Positions 34,205 through 42,418 of a stretch of DNA of 64,000 bases are shown piece after piece. Both the position numbers and the translations under genes were made by a program. The notes beneath the pieces are model-generated. The model saw nothing but the letters and a program-made list of their open reading frames with translations, ran no database searches and was not told the origin of the DNA. Source of the stretch: Corynebacterium sp. CNJ-954 (GTDB taxonomy: Bacteria > Actinomycetota > Actinomycetes > Mycobacteriales > Mycobacteriaceae). The stretch's first letter is position 1; each line of letters begins with the position of its first letter. The DNA is taken from contig NZ_MKKI01000044.1 of NCBI RefSeq assembly GCF_001942345.1, forward strand, positions 175,202 through 239,201, in the 5' to 3' direction.

Positions 34205-36613
34205 TCAGCGGAACATCGCTGCGATCGACCCGACGACACTGCCTCCGGAGCTCGACAGCGGATTGTCGTTGACCATGTAGGTCCAGGTTGCGCTGGGCTT
34301 GTGCAGTCCCTGACCAGCCAAATCCACCCCGTCGGAGGTGATCTCGACTTCACTGAAGGTCTCCCGTGCCCGTGTCACAGCGCGCTCGGCGAGCTCACCG
34401 AACGCGGCGATGGACATTCGGTGGAATTCGTCGATCGGACTCTCCCTGGCGATGGCACGCAGGTGAATCGACTCACGGATGTCGTCGAGATACGCCAGAT
34501 GCTCGCTCCACTCGTGGTCCAGGTGGTACAGCATGATCTCGCGGGCCGCCTGCTCGAGAACGTCCTGGGGGATGCCTTCAGCCTGCAGTCGCCCGGCCTT
34601 CTCCACGTCGTGGTAGCTGAGGTCCTGCCAGGCGGTGTCCGTGTCGAGCACCTTGCTCCGGCGGGCGTCCACGATCTCCCGTTGGTCGTTGATGAGCTTG
34701 TTGTACTTCCAGGTGGTCGCGTGGATATCCAGCATCTGCCCCTCAGCGACCCGCTGGCAGTGGTCGACGAACTGGAGGACCTTGCGCTGCTCCAGGCGCC
34801 CGTCTTCCCCCGGGTCCGCCCGGAGCTCTTCACCTGCACCCCCGGTGTTGACCACGTCGTCCTCCAGAGAGACGAAGAACACAGAGGATCCCGGATCACC
34901 CTGACGCCCGGCGCGACCGCGCAGCTGGTTGTCCAGACGTTGCGACCGGAAACGCCCGATGCCGACGACATGCAGGCCACCGAGTTCGACCACGCGGTCG
35001 TGGTCCTCCTCCTCGCGTCCACCCAGCCGGATGTCCGTGCCGCGGCCGGCCATCTGGGTCGACACGGTGACGTGCCCCGCCCGGCCTGCTTCGGCGACGA
35101 TACCGGCCTCGGCCTCGTGGTTCTTCGCGTTGAGCACGCTGCACTCCACACCCCGGTCGGCCAGCGCCTCCGCCACCCGCTCCGACTCCGCGATGTCCTG
35201 GGTTCCGACCAGCACAGGCTGACCGCTGGCGTGCACCTCGACGATGTGATCCACAGCGGCATCGTCCCGCTGCTCCTCCGTGGTGTAGACGCGGTCGGCC
35301 TCGTCGAACCGCCGGGCCGGCACATTCGGGTCAATCACGCTGACCGACAGATCGTAGAACTGACGGAGCTGGTCGCTGGCGGCGACTGCGGTACCGGTCA
35401 TGCCGCACTTGCGGGGATACAGGCCCAGGAGTGCCTGTACGGTGATCTGGTCGAGGATGCGTCCCCCGTCCGTGACCTGGAGGCCTTCCTTGGCCTCCAC
35501 CGCGGCCTGCAGACCATCCGGCCACCGCTGCAGTTCAGCGACCCTGCCCCGCGAACCGTCGATGAGCGCGACCTTCCCGTCCCGCACGATGTAGTGCACG
35601 TCGCGGGTCAGCAGGTGCTGCGCGTGCAGCGCCACGTTCACCTGGGACAGCAGCGTGCCCGGGTCCTCGGAGTCGAGTGCGTCCGACTCCCCCGCCACGG
35701 GTCCTGCCGGATCTGGCGTGTCCGCAATGTCCGAGGCCTCGTCAGACGCGGCGGCCCCGGACGGCTCCGGGGAGCCGTAGAGCGAGTCGATCTCCAGCCC
35801 CCTCTCCACGAACCGGGCGCCCGAGTCGGTGAGGAAGACGTTGCGGCGGTCACCGGAGACAGTGAAGTGCCGGTTCTCCTCCATCCTGCGCACCAGGTCG
35901 GTGATCCTGCCCGTCGGCGCCGGGCCCGGCTCCGAACCCGCCAGGACGAGAGGAACCAGTGCCTCGTCGACCATCACCGAATCCGCCTCATCGATGATCG
36001 CCACATCCGCCGCCGTACGCACGGCGTCGACACGACGGGTGATCAACTGGTCACGCAGGACGTCGAAGCCCATTTCGTTGACGGCGCCGAAAACCACGTC
36101 GCGGGAGTAGATCTCACGCCGTTCATCGGACCCGTACTCCTCCGCGATGGCGCCGTGGGTCAGCCCGAAGAAGTCCAGCAGCGGTCCCATCCACTGGTCA
36201 TCGCGACCGGCGAGGAAGGAGTTGACGGTGATCAGGTGCACCTTGCGTCCCTGGAGCCCGTAGCCGACGGCCGTCATCGCACCGGTCAACGTCTTGCCCT
36301 CGCCGGTAGCCATCTCCACGACGTCGCCGACCAACATGCGCAGCGTCCCCTGCAACTGCACGTCGAACGGGCGCATTCCGATGGTCCGCTCGGCCGCCTC
36401 CCGCACCGCGGCCAACAGCAACGGCGCATCGTCGATCGACGGGACCTCACCGGCGGTGATACAGGAACGGGCGATGTCGACCACGTCCGCGTCCGAGGCC
36501 TCAGCGAGCCGGTCAACGGCTTTGGCAGCCTCAGACACGATGGTCTTCGACTTCTTCTGGTTCGCCGTCGCCGACGAACCCATGGCCTTCCAGAACCAGC
36601 CGAATCCGGCCAT
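34205..36613 (-). CDS. secA2: accessory preprotein translocase ATPase SecA2
   Basis: 802 residues, close to the usual length of mycobacterial SecA2 and shorter than SecA1, with no C-terminal zinc-binding tail. DEAD-like motor motifs: 'MATGEGKTLTGAMTAVGYGLQG' in outline (Walker A), 'VAIIDEADSVMVDEALVPL' (Walker B), 'YPRKCGMTGTAV', and 'STQMAGRGTDIRLGG' with 'GRAGRQGDPGSSVFF'. It powers export of a subset of proteins through SecYEG. An acidic Ala/Asp/Glu-rich insertion occurs at about residues 280-322. The frame is open far upstream, but GGAGG six bases before this ATG and family homology set the start. Confidence 0.92.
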   Translation of the reverse strand: MAGFGWFWKAMGSSATANQKKSKTIVSEAAKAVDRLAEASDADVVDIARSCITAGEVPSIDDAPLLLAAVREAAERTIGMRPFDVQLQGTLRMLVGDVVEMATGEGKTLTGAMTAVGYGLQGRKVHLITVNSFLAGRDDQWMGPLLDFFGLTHGAIAEEYGSDERREIYSRDVVFGAVNEMGFDVLRDQLITRRVDAVRTAADVAIIDEADSVMVDEALVPLVLAGSEPGPAPTGRITDLVRRMEENRHFTVSGDRRNVFLTDSGARFVERGLEIDSLYGSPEPSGAAASDEASDIADTPDPAGPVAGESDALDSEDPGTLLSQVNVALHAQHLLTRDVHYIVRDGKVALIDGSRGRVAELQRWPDGLQAAVEAKEGLQVTDGGRILDQITVQALLGLYPRKCGMTGTAVAASDQLRQFYDLSVSVIDPNVPARRFDEADRVYTTEEQRDDAAVDHIVEVHASGQPVLVGTQDIAESERVAEALADRGVECSVLNAKNHEAEAGIVAEAGRAGHVTVSTQMAGRGTDIRLGGREEEDHDRVVELGGLHVVGIGRFRSQRLDNQLRGRAGRQGDPGSSVFFVSLEDDVVNTGGAGEELRADPGEDGRLEQRKVLQFVDHCQRVAEGQMLDIHATTWKYNKLINDQREIVDARRSKVLDTDTAWQDLSYHDVEKAGRLQAEGIPQDVLEQAAREIMLYHLDHEWSEHLAYLDDIRESIHLRAIARESPIDEFHRMSIAAFGELAERAVTRARETFSEVEITSDGVDLAGQGLHKPSATWTYMVNDNPLSSSGGSVVGSIAAMFR

Positions 36614-36749
36614 CCTCGCCTCCGCACACTTCATGAATAGGGGTCGTGTTTCACACGCTTCGGTTGCAAGGATAGTCGTCGTCGCGCCGAGCGGACACCG
36701 GCACGCCCGACCCCGTGGCCGACAACTAGCCTGGACTACCCTGGCATGG

Positions 36750-37589
36750 GTGACTTCCCGAAGCGTGACCTCCGTCGACGTCCAGTTCCACGGAGGCGAG
36801 GTGGATGGCCGGACCGGACCGGTGATCACCGGAACAGTTGACCTCCCCGGTGATGCCCGGGAGCTCACCCCCGAGGAGTTCCGCGCTTCCGGTGTCCCCG
36901 TCGCCGTCTTCGCACACTGCTTCACCTGCAACCGCAAGGTCCCCGCAGCGTTCCGCATCTCAAAGGCGCTTGCCCGGGCCGGTATCGCCTGCCTGCGCTT
37001 CGACTTCCCCGGCCTCGGCGACTCACAGGGCGACTTCGCAGAGACCACTTTCTCCGGCAACGTCGCCGACCTTCGGGCAGCGGCAGCCTGGCTGCAGGAG
37101 CGGCTCGCGGCCCCCTCCCTCCTCGTCGGGCACTCTCTCGGCGGTGCTGTAGCACTCCGTGCAGCACGACATATCCCGTCTCTACACGCTGTCGCGACCA
37201 TCGGAGCACCGTTCCGCCCCGCATCCGCCGCCCGCTCGCTGCAGGACTCCTGCGCCGACATCCGTCCCGGCGAGGTCCGCACGGTCCACCTCGCCGAACG
37301 CGACATACCGATCTCGTACGCGTTCCTCAGTGATCTCGCCGAGGTCTCGGAGCGCGACAGGATCGTCGACGATATCGCGGCAATCAGGACACCACTGCTG
37401 ACGCTGCACTCCCCGACCGACCAGACGGTCCCGGTCTCCGACGCCACCCGGATCTTCGAGGCCGCCCACTGGCCGAAGAACATCATGAGCCTCGACGACG
37501 CCGACCATCTGCTGACATGGCGGGGTTCCGCCCAACGCGCCGGGCAGATGATCTCGACGTGGGCGGAACCGTACATCCGTCACGCGTGA
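36750..37589 (+). CDS. alpha/beta hydrolase
   Basis: 279 residues. The nucleophile elbow GHSLGG (near residue 127) supplies the catalytic serine. 'FAHCFTCNRKVPAAFRISKAL' and 'LRFDFPGLGDSQGDF' form the oxyanion and lid regions. The acid is the Asp in 'LHSPTDQTVPV', and the His is in 'LDDADHLLTWRG'. This is a serine-esterase-type fold often labelled OsmC-associated hydrolase; no OsmC domain is present here. The GTG start follows TACCCT by seven bases (leaderless). It is divergent from secA2 and just ahead of rraA. Confidence 0.82.
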   Translation: MTSRSVTSVDVQFHGGEVDGRTGPVITGTVDLPGDARELTPEEFRASGVPVAVFAHCFTCNRKVPAAFRISKALARAGIACLRFDFPGLGDSQGDFAETTFSGNVADLRAAAAWLQERLAAPSLLVGHSLGGAVALRAARHIPSLHAVATIGAPFRPASAARSLQDSCADIRPGEVRTVHLAERDIPISYAFLSDLAEVSERDRIVDDIAAIRTPLLTLHSPTDQTVPVSDATRIFEAAHWPKNIMSLDDADHLLTWRGSAQRAGQMISTWAEPYIRHA

Positions 37590-37600
37590 CGGTGCGTCAC
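37578..37600. repeat. 14-bp palindrome plus third half-site upstream of rraA
   Basis: CGTCACGCGTGACG (37578-37591) is a perfect palindrome overlapping the hydrolase stop codon. Three bases later the half-site CGTCAC occurs again (37595-37600). The -10-like TAGGCT of rraA follows at once. The layout suits a repressor covering the rraA promoter, but this is inference. Confidence 0.35.
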
Positions 37601-37616
37601 GCTAGGCTGACTCACC

Positions 37617-38120
37617 ATGAGCAACGACATCACCTTCATCCCCACCGCTGATCTTGTCGACGTCATCGGCCAGGACGTCCGGAGCTGTGACACACAGTTC
37701 CGCGACCTCGGCGGACACACCGACTTCTGCGGACCGATCACCACGGTGCGCTGCTTCCAGGACAACGGGCTGGTCAAGAAGATCCTCCAGGAGGACAACC
37801 CCGGTGGAGTCCTCGTCGTCGACGGGGACGCGTCCGTCCACACCGCCCTGATGGGCGACATGATCGCAGAGTTCGGCGTCGACCACGGTTGGGCAGGAGT
37901 GATCATCAACGGCGCGATCCGGGATTCGGCCGCCGTCGGTGGCATGGAGTTCGGATGCAAGGCGCTCGGTACCAACCCCCGCAAGTCCGCCAAGGACGGT
38001 GCCGGCGATCGGGACACGACCGTGAGCTTCGGCGGTGTCGATTTTGTTCCCGGCCACATCGCCTACGCCGATGCAGACGGGATTGTCGTGACCGAGACAC
38101 CTGTGTCCGCGTCCTCGTAG
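37617..38120 (+). CDS. rraA: RraA-family protein
   Basis: 167 residues. '[23 protein letters not shown]', '[23 protein letters not shown]' and '[14 protein letters not shown]' are RraA family signatures. In E. coli RraA inhibits RNase E; other members are HMG/oxaloacetate-type aldolases, and the Arg-Asp pair in INGAIRDS is shared with both. Function here is therefore either RNA-decay regulation or a lyase. The family is conserved in corynebacteria. TAGGCT lies eight bases before the ATG, suggesting a nearly leaderless mRNA. Confidence 0.85.
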   Translation: MSNDITFIPTADLVDVIGQDVRSCDTQFRDLGGHTDFCGPITTVRCFQDNGLVKKILQEDNPGGVLVVDGDASVHTALMGDMIAEFGVDHGWAGVIINGAIRDSAAVGGMEFGCKALGTNPRKSAKDGAGDRDTTVSFGGVDFVPGHIAYADADGIVVTETPVSASS

Positions 38121-38222
38121 CCCCGGAGCCGACCTTCTCCGTTCGCAAACCACCGCCGAGCAGGCGATTGGCGAACATGAATATCGGTGTTGTAATCTAT
38201 GCGAGGTCCAGCGATGGACCGA

Positions 38223-38296
38223 CGGACTGTGGCGCAGTTTGGCAGCGCACTACACTGGGGGTGTAGGGGTCGCAGGTTCAAATCCTGTCAGTCCGA
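38223..38296 (+). tRNA. tRNA-Pro(GGG)
   Basis: A 74-base cloverleaf. Acceptor CGGACTG pairs with CAGTCCG, with A as discriminator. D stem GCGC/GCGC, anticodon stem CTACA/TGTAG around loop CTGGGGG (anticodon GGG, reading CCC proline codons), and a T stem-loop around TTCAAAT. CCA is not encoded. A hairpin with T6 follows. Confidence 0.95.
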
Positions 38297-38301
38297 CATT
38301 C

Positions 38302-38329
38302 AACCCACCCCTCCGGGGGTGGGTTTTTT
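38302..38329 (+). terminator. intrinsic terminator after tRNA-Pro
   Basis: AACCCACCCC and GGGGTGGGTT pair around a short loop, and TTTTTT follows from 38324. Classic tRNA-unit terminator. Confidence 0.9.
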
Positions 38330-38495
38330 CGTGTACCTACGCCTGCCGGGAGGATGCACATCTCCCCCAGGGGCGTGAAGCTGAGGACTTCTCCCCATAC
38401 ACCTGCTTGCGACGAGTATCGCCATATATGCTCCTTACGGTCCTATCCTGGGACACAGTCTGACGTCACAGCTCAACAAGCAGAAGGAAAACCTC

Positions 38496-38687
38496 ATGGA
38501 TATTTCCTCTATTGTGTGGAATGCCTACGTGGATGCCATGGAATTCTCCTACAACGGTTCCCTGGACATAATTAACTTCGCGGGGATCCGCCCGATCTTC
38601 GACAGCATCAACAACACGATCGCTCCTGACAACGACTTCATGTTCAATGACCAGGGTCGCTTCGACTTCGGTTGGGCCCGGCGTTAA
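38496..38687 (+). CDS. small acidic protein, unrecognised
   Basis: 63 residues (begins MDISSIVWNAYVDAMEFSYN, ends FNDQGRFDFGWARR). It has no signal peptide or obvious transmembrane segment, is rich in Asp, Asn and Phe, and has a possible amphipathic helix at the N-terminus. Translation is well supported: GAAGGAAAA lies seven bases before the ATG, and TATCCT (38444-38449) is a plausible -10. It uses more A/T than its neighbours. Size and lack of signal recall the PorA/PorH-type mycomembrane proteins of corynebacteria, but I see no real sequence match. It stands alone between tRNA-Pro and a PspC gene. Confidence 0.6.
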   Translation: MDISSIVWNAYVDAMEFSYNGSLDIINFAGIRPIFDSINNTIAPDNDFMFNDQGRFDFGWARR

Positions 38688-38716
38688 CGACGCCTCGGCG
38701 GGGTAGCCTGGAGTAC

Positions 38717-38902
38717 ATGTCCAGACTTGAACGCTCCGCCAACCACAGGGTCTTCGCAGGAGTCTGCGGCGGTATCGCCGACTGGCTCGGCTGGTCCCCG
38801 AACACCGTCCGACTCCTGTTCATCCTGTCCTTCGTCTTCCCTGGGCCGCAGGCGATCTTCTACTTCGTTGCCTGGATCGTGATGCCGAGTCCTTCGCGGT
38901 AG
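38717..38902 (+). CDS. PspC-domain membrane protein
   Basis: 61 residues. Nearly the whole protein is a PspC domain: 'RVFAGVCGGIADWLGWSPNTVRLLF' in outline, then one hydrophobic helix 'ILSFVFPGPQAIFYFVAWIVMP'. Phage-shock-protein C domains sit in the inner membrane and take part in envelope stress responses; this is a stand-alone version. The ATG has TAGCCT seven bases upstream, supporting leaderless translation; the extended frame to 38672 overlaps the previous gene. Confidence 0.8.
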   Translation: MSRLERSANHRVFAGVCGGIADWLGWSPNTVRLLFILSFVFPGPQAIFYFVAWIVMPSPSR

Positions 38903-39000
38903 ATGCGATGAATCTCCCGCGGTGGACCGTCCGACGCGGCGTGATTCGGTACCCTCGAGGGGAACACCACAACCGTTCCCTATCTGTTCGAGAGGACGCC

Positions 39001-39735
39001 GTGTTCACCATCAGTTCCGATTCACCTGCATCAGACGCCACCACACCACCCGCACGGGCCGGAAAACACCGCCGGAGTGTCATCGCCCTCGGCGCAGCGA
39101 GCCTACTCGTCCTGTCCGCCTGCTCCACCGACAGCGACGACGATTCATCGACGGATGCCGCCGCAACCGGTACGGACACATCGGAGACAGCTGACTCCGG
39201 TGGTGCCGATGGCACCGGTGCCATTGCTACTGCCGCGGTCGCAAACGCTGACGGCGACGAGGTGGGGTCCGTGGAAATCTCCGCACCGGGCGGAGACGAC
39301 GCCGGGACCACCGAACTGTCGGTCTCATTCTCTGGGCTGGAACCAGGGATGTACGGCATGCACGTGCACGCCGTCGGAGTCTGTGAACCTGACAGCACCG
39401 CACCCGACGATGATTCCGATAATCCTGAAACTGGTGACTTCCTCTCTGCCGGAGGCCACCTGGGTGCGGACGGACATGACCACCCCGATCACGGGGGCGA
39501 TCTCCCTGCACTCCTCGTCAATGAGAACGGGGAAGGACGTATGACAGTCACCACGGATCGAATCGAGGATTCTGATCTCCTCGACGACGACGGTTCGGCG
39601 ATCATCGTCCACGAAGACCCCGACAACTACGGCAACATACCCGAGCGGTACGCGCCCGACGGCCCCGACGAGGACACACTCTCCACCGGCGATGCGGGCG
39701 GACGCCAGGCCTGCGGCGTCTTCGAGGCCGCCTGA
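39001..39735 (+). CDS. sodC: Cu/Zn superoxide dismutase lipoprotein
   Basis: 244 residues, exported and lipid-anchored; detoxifies superoxide outside the membrane. A lipobox LSAC ends the signal, and an acidic Ser/Asp/Thr spacer follows. Metal ligands are seen in order: HVH in GMYGMHVHAVGVC (copper site), 'GGHLGADGHDHPDHGGDLP' (zinc site and bridging His), and 'AIIVHEDPDNYGNIPERYA'. The final 'GDAGGRQACGV' gives the disulfide partner cysteine and the guiding arginine. The GTG start has GAGAGGA upstream; the longer frame to 38908 would disrupt the signal sequence. Confidence 0.92.
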   Translation: MFTISSDSPASDATTPPARAGKHRRSVIALGAASLLVLSACSTDSDDDSSTDAAATGTDTSETADSGGADGTGAIATAAVANADGDEVGSVEISAPGGDDAGTTELSVSFSGLEPGMYGMHVHAVGVCEPDSTAPDDDSDNPETGDFLSAGGHLGADGHDHPDHGGDLPALLVNENGEGRMTVTTDRIEDSDLLDDDGSAIIVHEDPDNYGNIPERYAPDGPDEDTLSTGDAGGRQACGVFEAA

Positions 39736-39824
39736 CCCCTGCTCCGCTTGCCGTCGACATCACCGGCGCACGATGTGTCAGCTAGGTGCCTTATCGTGAC
39801 ACCTGATCGCGCTGACGATGAAGG

Positions 39825-39846
39825 TGAGGCATTGCTAATGTCCTCA
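39825..39846. promoter_or_regulatory. DtxR-like dyad overlapping the siderophore-binding gene promoter
   Basis: TGAGG-CATTGCTAATG-TCCTCA is a near-perfect inverted repeat. The core resembles the 19-bp DtxR consensus TTAGGTTAGSCTAACCTAA at about half of the positions by eye. The -10 box TAATGT (39836-39841) lies inside it, seven bases before the ATG, so the transcript would be leaderless and a bound repressor would block the polymerase. Iron control by DtxR is inferred. Confidence 0.5.
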
Positions 39847-39848
39847 CC

Positions 39849-40814
39849 ATGCTGCCCAAGAGAATTACCAGTCTCATCCTTGCCGTCGGACTCGCCGGTT
39901 CTGTACTCGTTGCCTGCGGCTCCGACAGCCCCGACGCCACCGATGGGAACGGGGAGCTCAGGACCGTCGACACCCTCCGCGGCGAAATCGACGTACCAGT
40001 CGATCCGAAGAACGTCGTCGCTGTCGACTGGCAGCTCCCTCCCGTCCTCGTCGACCTCGGCATAACCCCGGTCGGGATCTACGAAGGCTACTACGAGGAG
40101 GATGCCGCCGCGGCCCGCGCCGTCCCCCACCGTTACGTCGAAGAACTGGCGGATGCCACCCGGATCGGAAACTGGGACTCCGTCGATGTCGAGAAGATCA
40201 GCACCCTGGAACCCGACCTCATCGTCACCACCGGAGTCGGCCTGGACGACGCACAGATCGACAGGCTCGCGGACATCGCGCCGCTGGCGCACTTCAGCAG
40301 CGATGACGACATGGAGTCCCAGCGGCAGCTCGCTGATATCGTGAACCGTTCTAAGGAATTCTCCGATCTGCGGGACGACTTCGACGGCAAGGCCGCCGAG
40401 ATCTCCGAACGTCACCGGGATGTCCTCGCCGACAGCCGCTGGGTGTCCGTCAGCGGCAGCCAGGAGAACACGTGGTTCGCCGAGGGGGGCCAGACCGCAA
40501 CCGGCAGCCTGCTCAACGCCGTGGGTGCCAGACTCAGCGACGTCGTTGACCCGGAAGGCTGGTGGGGAGACCCGTTGTCGATGGAGAATCTCACCGACCT
40601 CGATGACGCCTCCGTGATTCTCCACCCTGCTGATCCAGACGGCGACGCCGCGGAAAACACCCGCCCTCTTCTCGACAACTCCCGGTTCCAGGCTCTGCCG
40701 GCAGTTACCGAGGGCAACCTCTTCGGCTTCACACAGGGCGGCGCGTCCAACATCGGGTGGGCGATCGACGCACTCGATGAGATCGACGACATCCTGGCCA
40801 GGGTGAACACCTGA
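39849..40814 (+). CDS. iron-siderophore ABC transporter substrate-binding lipoprotein
   Basis: 321 residues. Signal with lipobox LVAC, then a FecB/BtuF-type fold with no helix-hinge break: 'VVAVDWQLPPVLVDLGITPVGIY', 'ISTLEPDLIVTT', 'GARLSDVVDPEGWWG', 'LPAVTEGNLFGFTQGG'. It would bind a ferric siderophore outside the membrane and pass it to the permease. The stop codon overlaps the next start (TGATG), coupling it to the siderophore-interacting flavoprotein gene. Expression is likely iron-regulated through the upstream dyad. Confidence 0.88.
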   Translation: MLPKRITSLILAVGLAGSVLVACGSDSPDATDGNGELRTVDTLRGEIDVPVDPKNVVAVDWQLPPVLVDLGITPVGIYEGYYEEDAAAARAVPHRYVEELADATRIGNWDSVDVEKISTLEPDLIVTTGVGLDDAQIDRLADIAPLAHFSSDDDMESQRQLADIVNRSKEFSDLRDDFDGKAAEISERHRDVLADSRWVSVSGSQENTWFAEGGQTATGSLLNAVGARLSDVVDPEGWWGDPLSMENLTDLDDASVILHPADPDGDAAENTRPLLDNSRFQALPAVTEGNLFGFTQGGASNIGWAIDALDEIDDILARVNT

Positions 40815-41730
40815 TGACCGGACGCCACCGGCGCTCCCGGGTCAAGGACAAACAGTGGATCACCCCGCACATCGTGCGGATCACCATCGACTATGGAAGC
40901 CACTACCGGCACACCGGCACCGACAGTCACGTCGCCCTCTACTTCTACCCTCCCGAAGCGCGGGTGCCGGCGGAATTCGCCGCCGACAACCTCACTGCCC
41001 TGCACACCTTCGCCTCGCCTCAGGTACGCCGCTACACGGTGCAGCGGTACGACCCGTCTCACGGCACCGTAGACCTCGACTTCGTCGTCCACGAGCCCGC
41101 GGGCCTCGCCTCGACCTGGGCCCGTGACGCGGTCATCGGAGACGAGGTGCTGTGGTGGGCCCCACTGAAGCCTGGCACCTCCCCGAACTGACCCGGACAC
41201 TGATCCTGGTCGCCGATGAGACGGGCCTCCCCGCAGTCGCGTCTATCCTTCACGAGCTGACTGAAGAGGCACATGCCCACGTCATTGCGCTGGTCAACGA
41301 CCGTTCCGACGAGGCGTACCTCACTCGCCCCTTATCCGCGACCGGTGCCGAGACTCATGTCACCTGGATTCACCGTGGCCCGGCGTCAGGAGAACCCCCG
41401 GCCGAATTCCTCCGCACCCTCGACGGCGTCGCCGACCTGCTCTCCAGCGAACCTGCCGACACGATTGCGCTGTGGTCTGGAACCGAGTTCGCCGAAGCCG
41501 GGGCAGTTCGCCGCACGCTGCTGGGCTCCCGGGGGCCGTTGAACAAGGCGAACACCAACGTCACGTCCTACTGGATCCACGGCCAGGCCCAGGATGCTCG
41601 TCCGGATGCCCGCAACAGGCGTCGCAATCTCGACAACCGCGCACGTTATCCAGCCGAGGCTGCGGTTCACCTCAACCCGCAAAGTAGTTCGCCGGTGTCG
41701 TACCGAAGTGCCGTCGAAACGCACTGGTGA
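40814..41730 (+). pseudogene. siderophore-interacting protein (ferric reductase), frameshifted
   Basis: Two frames together encode a SIP/ViuB-like flavoprotein that reduces siderophore-bound iron in the cytoplasm. The first ends soon after 'AVIGDEVLWWAP'; the second carries on as 'TEAWHLPELTRTLILVADETGLPAVASIL', 'TIALWSGTEFAEAGAVRR' and 'NVTSYWIHGQ'. The join is the C-run at 41160-41163 (GGGCCCCACTG). One more C would restore the frame. FAD-site residues such as RRYTVQRYD are intact. The 3' end overlaps the convergent AraC gene by 59 bases and extends about 25 residues past the usual family end. Confidence 0.8.
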
Positions 41731-42418
41731 ACCCGTTGGTACTTGAGTACCCCATCCTGGCAGCCACGGATGACACCGGAACACCATCGGCCAGCAACGC
41801 CAGGGATCGGTACAACCGCACCTGGGTTCGCCAGGCGGAGAACGTCAGTCCCGTGTCGGAGAGAAACGCCCGCTGAATAGTGCGTTCGCTGGCGTGCAGC
41901 TGCCGCGCCCAGTCGTCCAGCGCATGCGTCGCGCCGGGGGTCTCAAGCACGGCCGATGCGACGGCGCGTGCCCGTGGGTCATTCGGCATCGGGAGATCCA
42001 CTCCAGCAGCATCAGCCGGGGTCAGCACGGTGAGCAGTGTGGCGCGGGCATGCCTGGCGGCAGCGTCTTCGAGGTCTTCCCGGGCAAGGTGTCGCAGCAG
42101 TTCCCGAGCCAGCGGGCTCATGCTCAACACGGTCAACCCGTCCCAACCGGTCTCACACTCTTCCTCCCAGAGATAGGCGCAGAAGAGTTCGGTACCGTCG
42201 CTGGTGCGGACGTCGTGCACCTCTTCGGCGGGGATCCACAGTGCCTGTGACGGAGCTAGTATCCACCGTCTCTCCGCTACAACGACTGCAATCTGTCCCC
42301 GGTCGGCCCACACCAGCTGCGCTTTGAGGTGGCTGTGTGGTTCGAAGACCAGCTCGCCCTCGACGGCGAAGTTCTCCACCCAGATGCACTCTCCGTCGCG
42401 AAGTCCATACTCCGACAT
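41672..42418 (-). CDS. AraC-family transcriptional regulator with cupin domain
   Basis: 248 residues. The N-terminal cupin-like sensor ('FEPHSHLKAQLVWADRGQIAVVV', 'ILAPSQALWIPAEEVHDV') is followed by an AraC helix-turn-helix ('DDWARQLHASERTIQRAFLSDTGLTFSAWRTQVRLYRSL' in outline, 'SSVAARMGYSSTNGFTSAFRRHFGTTP'). The ATG shares a base with the stop of the ABC gene upstream (TGATG), so the regulator is the third gene of that operon. By context it probably controls the ABC pair and the nearby siderophore genes. Confidence 0.85.
   Translation of the reverse strand: MSEYGLRDGECIWVENFAVEGELVFEPHSHLKAQLVWADRGQIAVVVAERRWILAPSQALWIPAEEVHDVRTSDGTELFCAYLWEEECETGWDGLTVLSMSPLARELLRHLAREDLEDAAARHARATLLTVLTPADAAGVDLPMPNDPRARAVASAVLETPGATHALDDWARQLHASERTIQRAFLSDTGLTFSAWRTQVRLYRSLALLADGVPVSSVAARMGYSSTNGFTSAFRRHFGTTPANYFAG

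Noticed and set aside
34184..36640. 818-codon plus-strand open frame opposite secA2
   Set aside because: High-GC shadow frame of a clearly recognised SecA2; composition is His/Val/Asp-rich with no domain pattern.
38952..38961. CCCTCGAGGG palindrome upstream of sodC
   Set aside because: Ten bases only, common by chance in this GC content, with no supporting promoter context.
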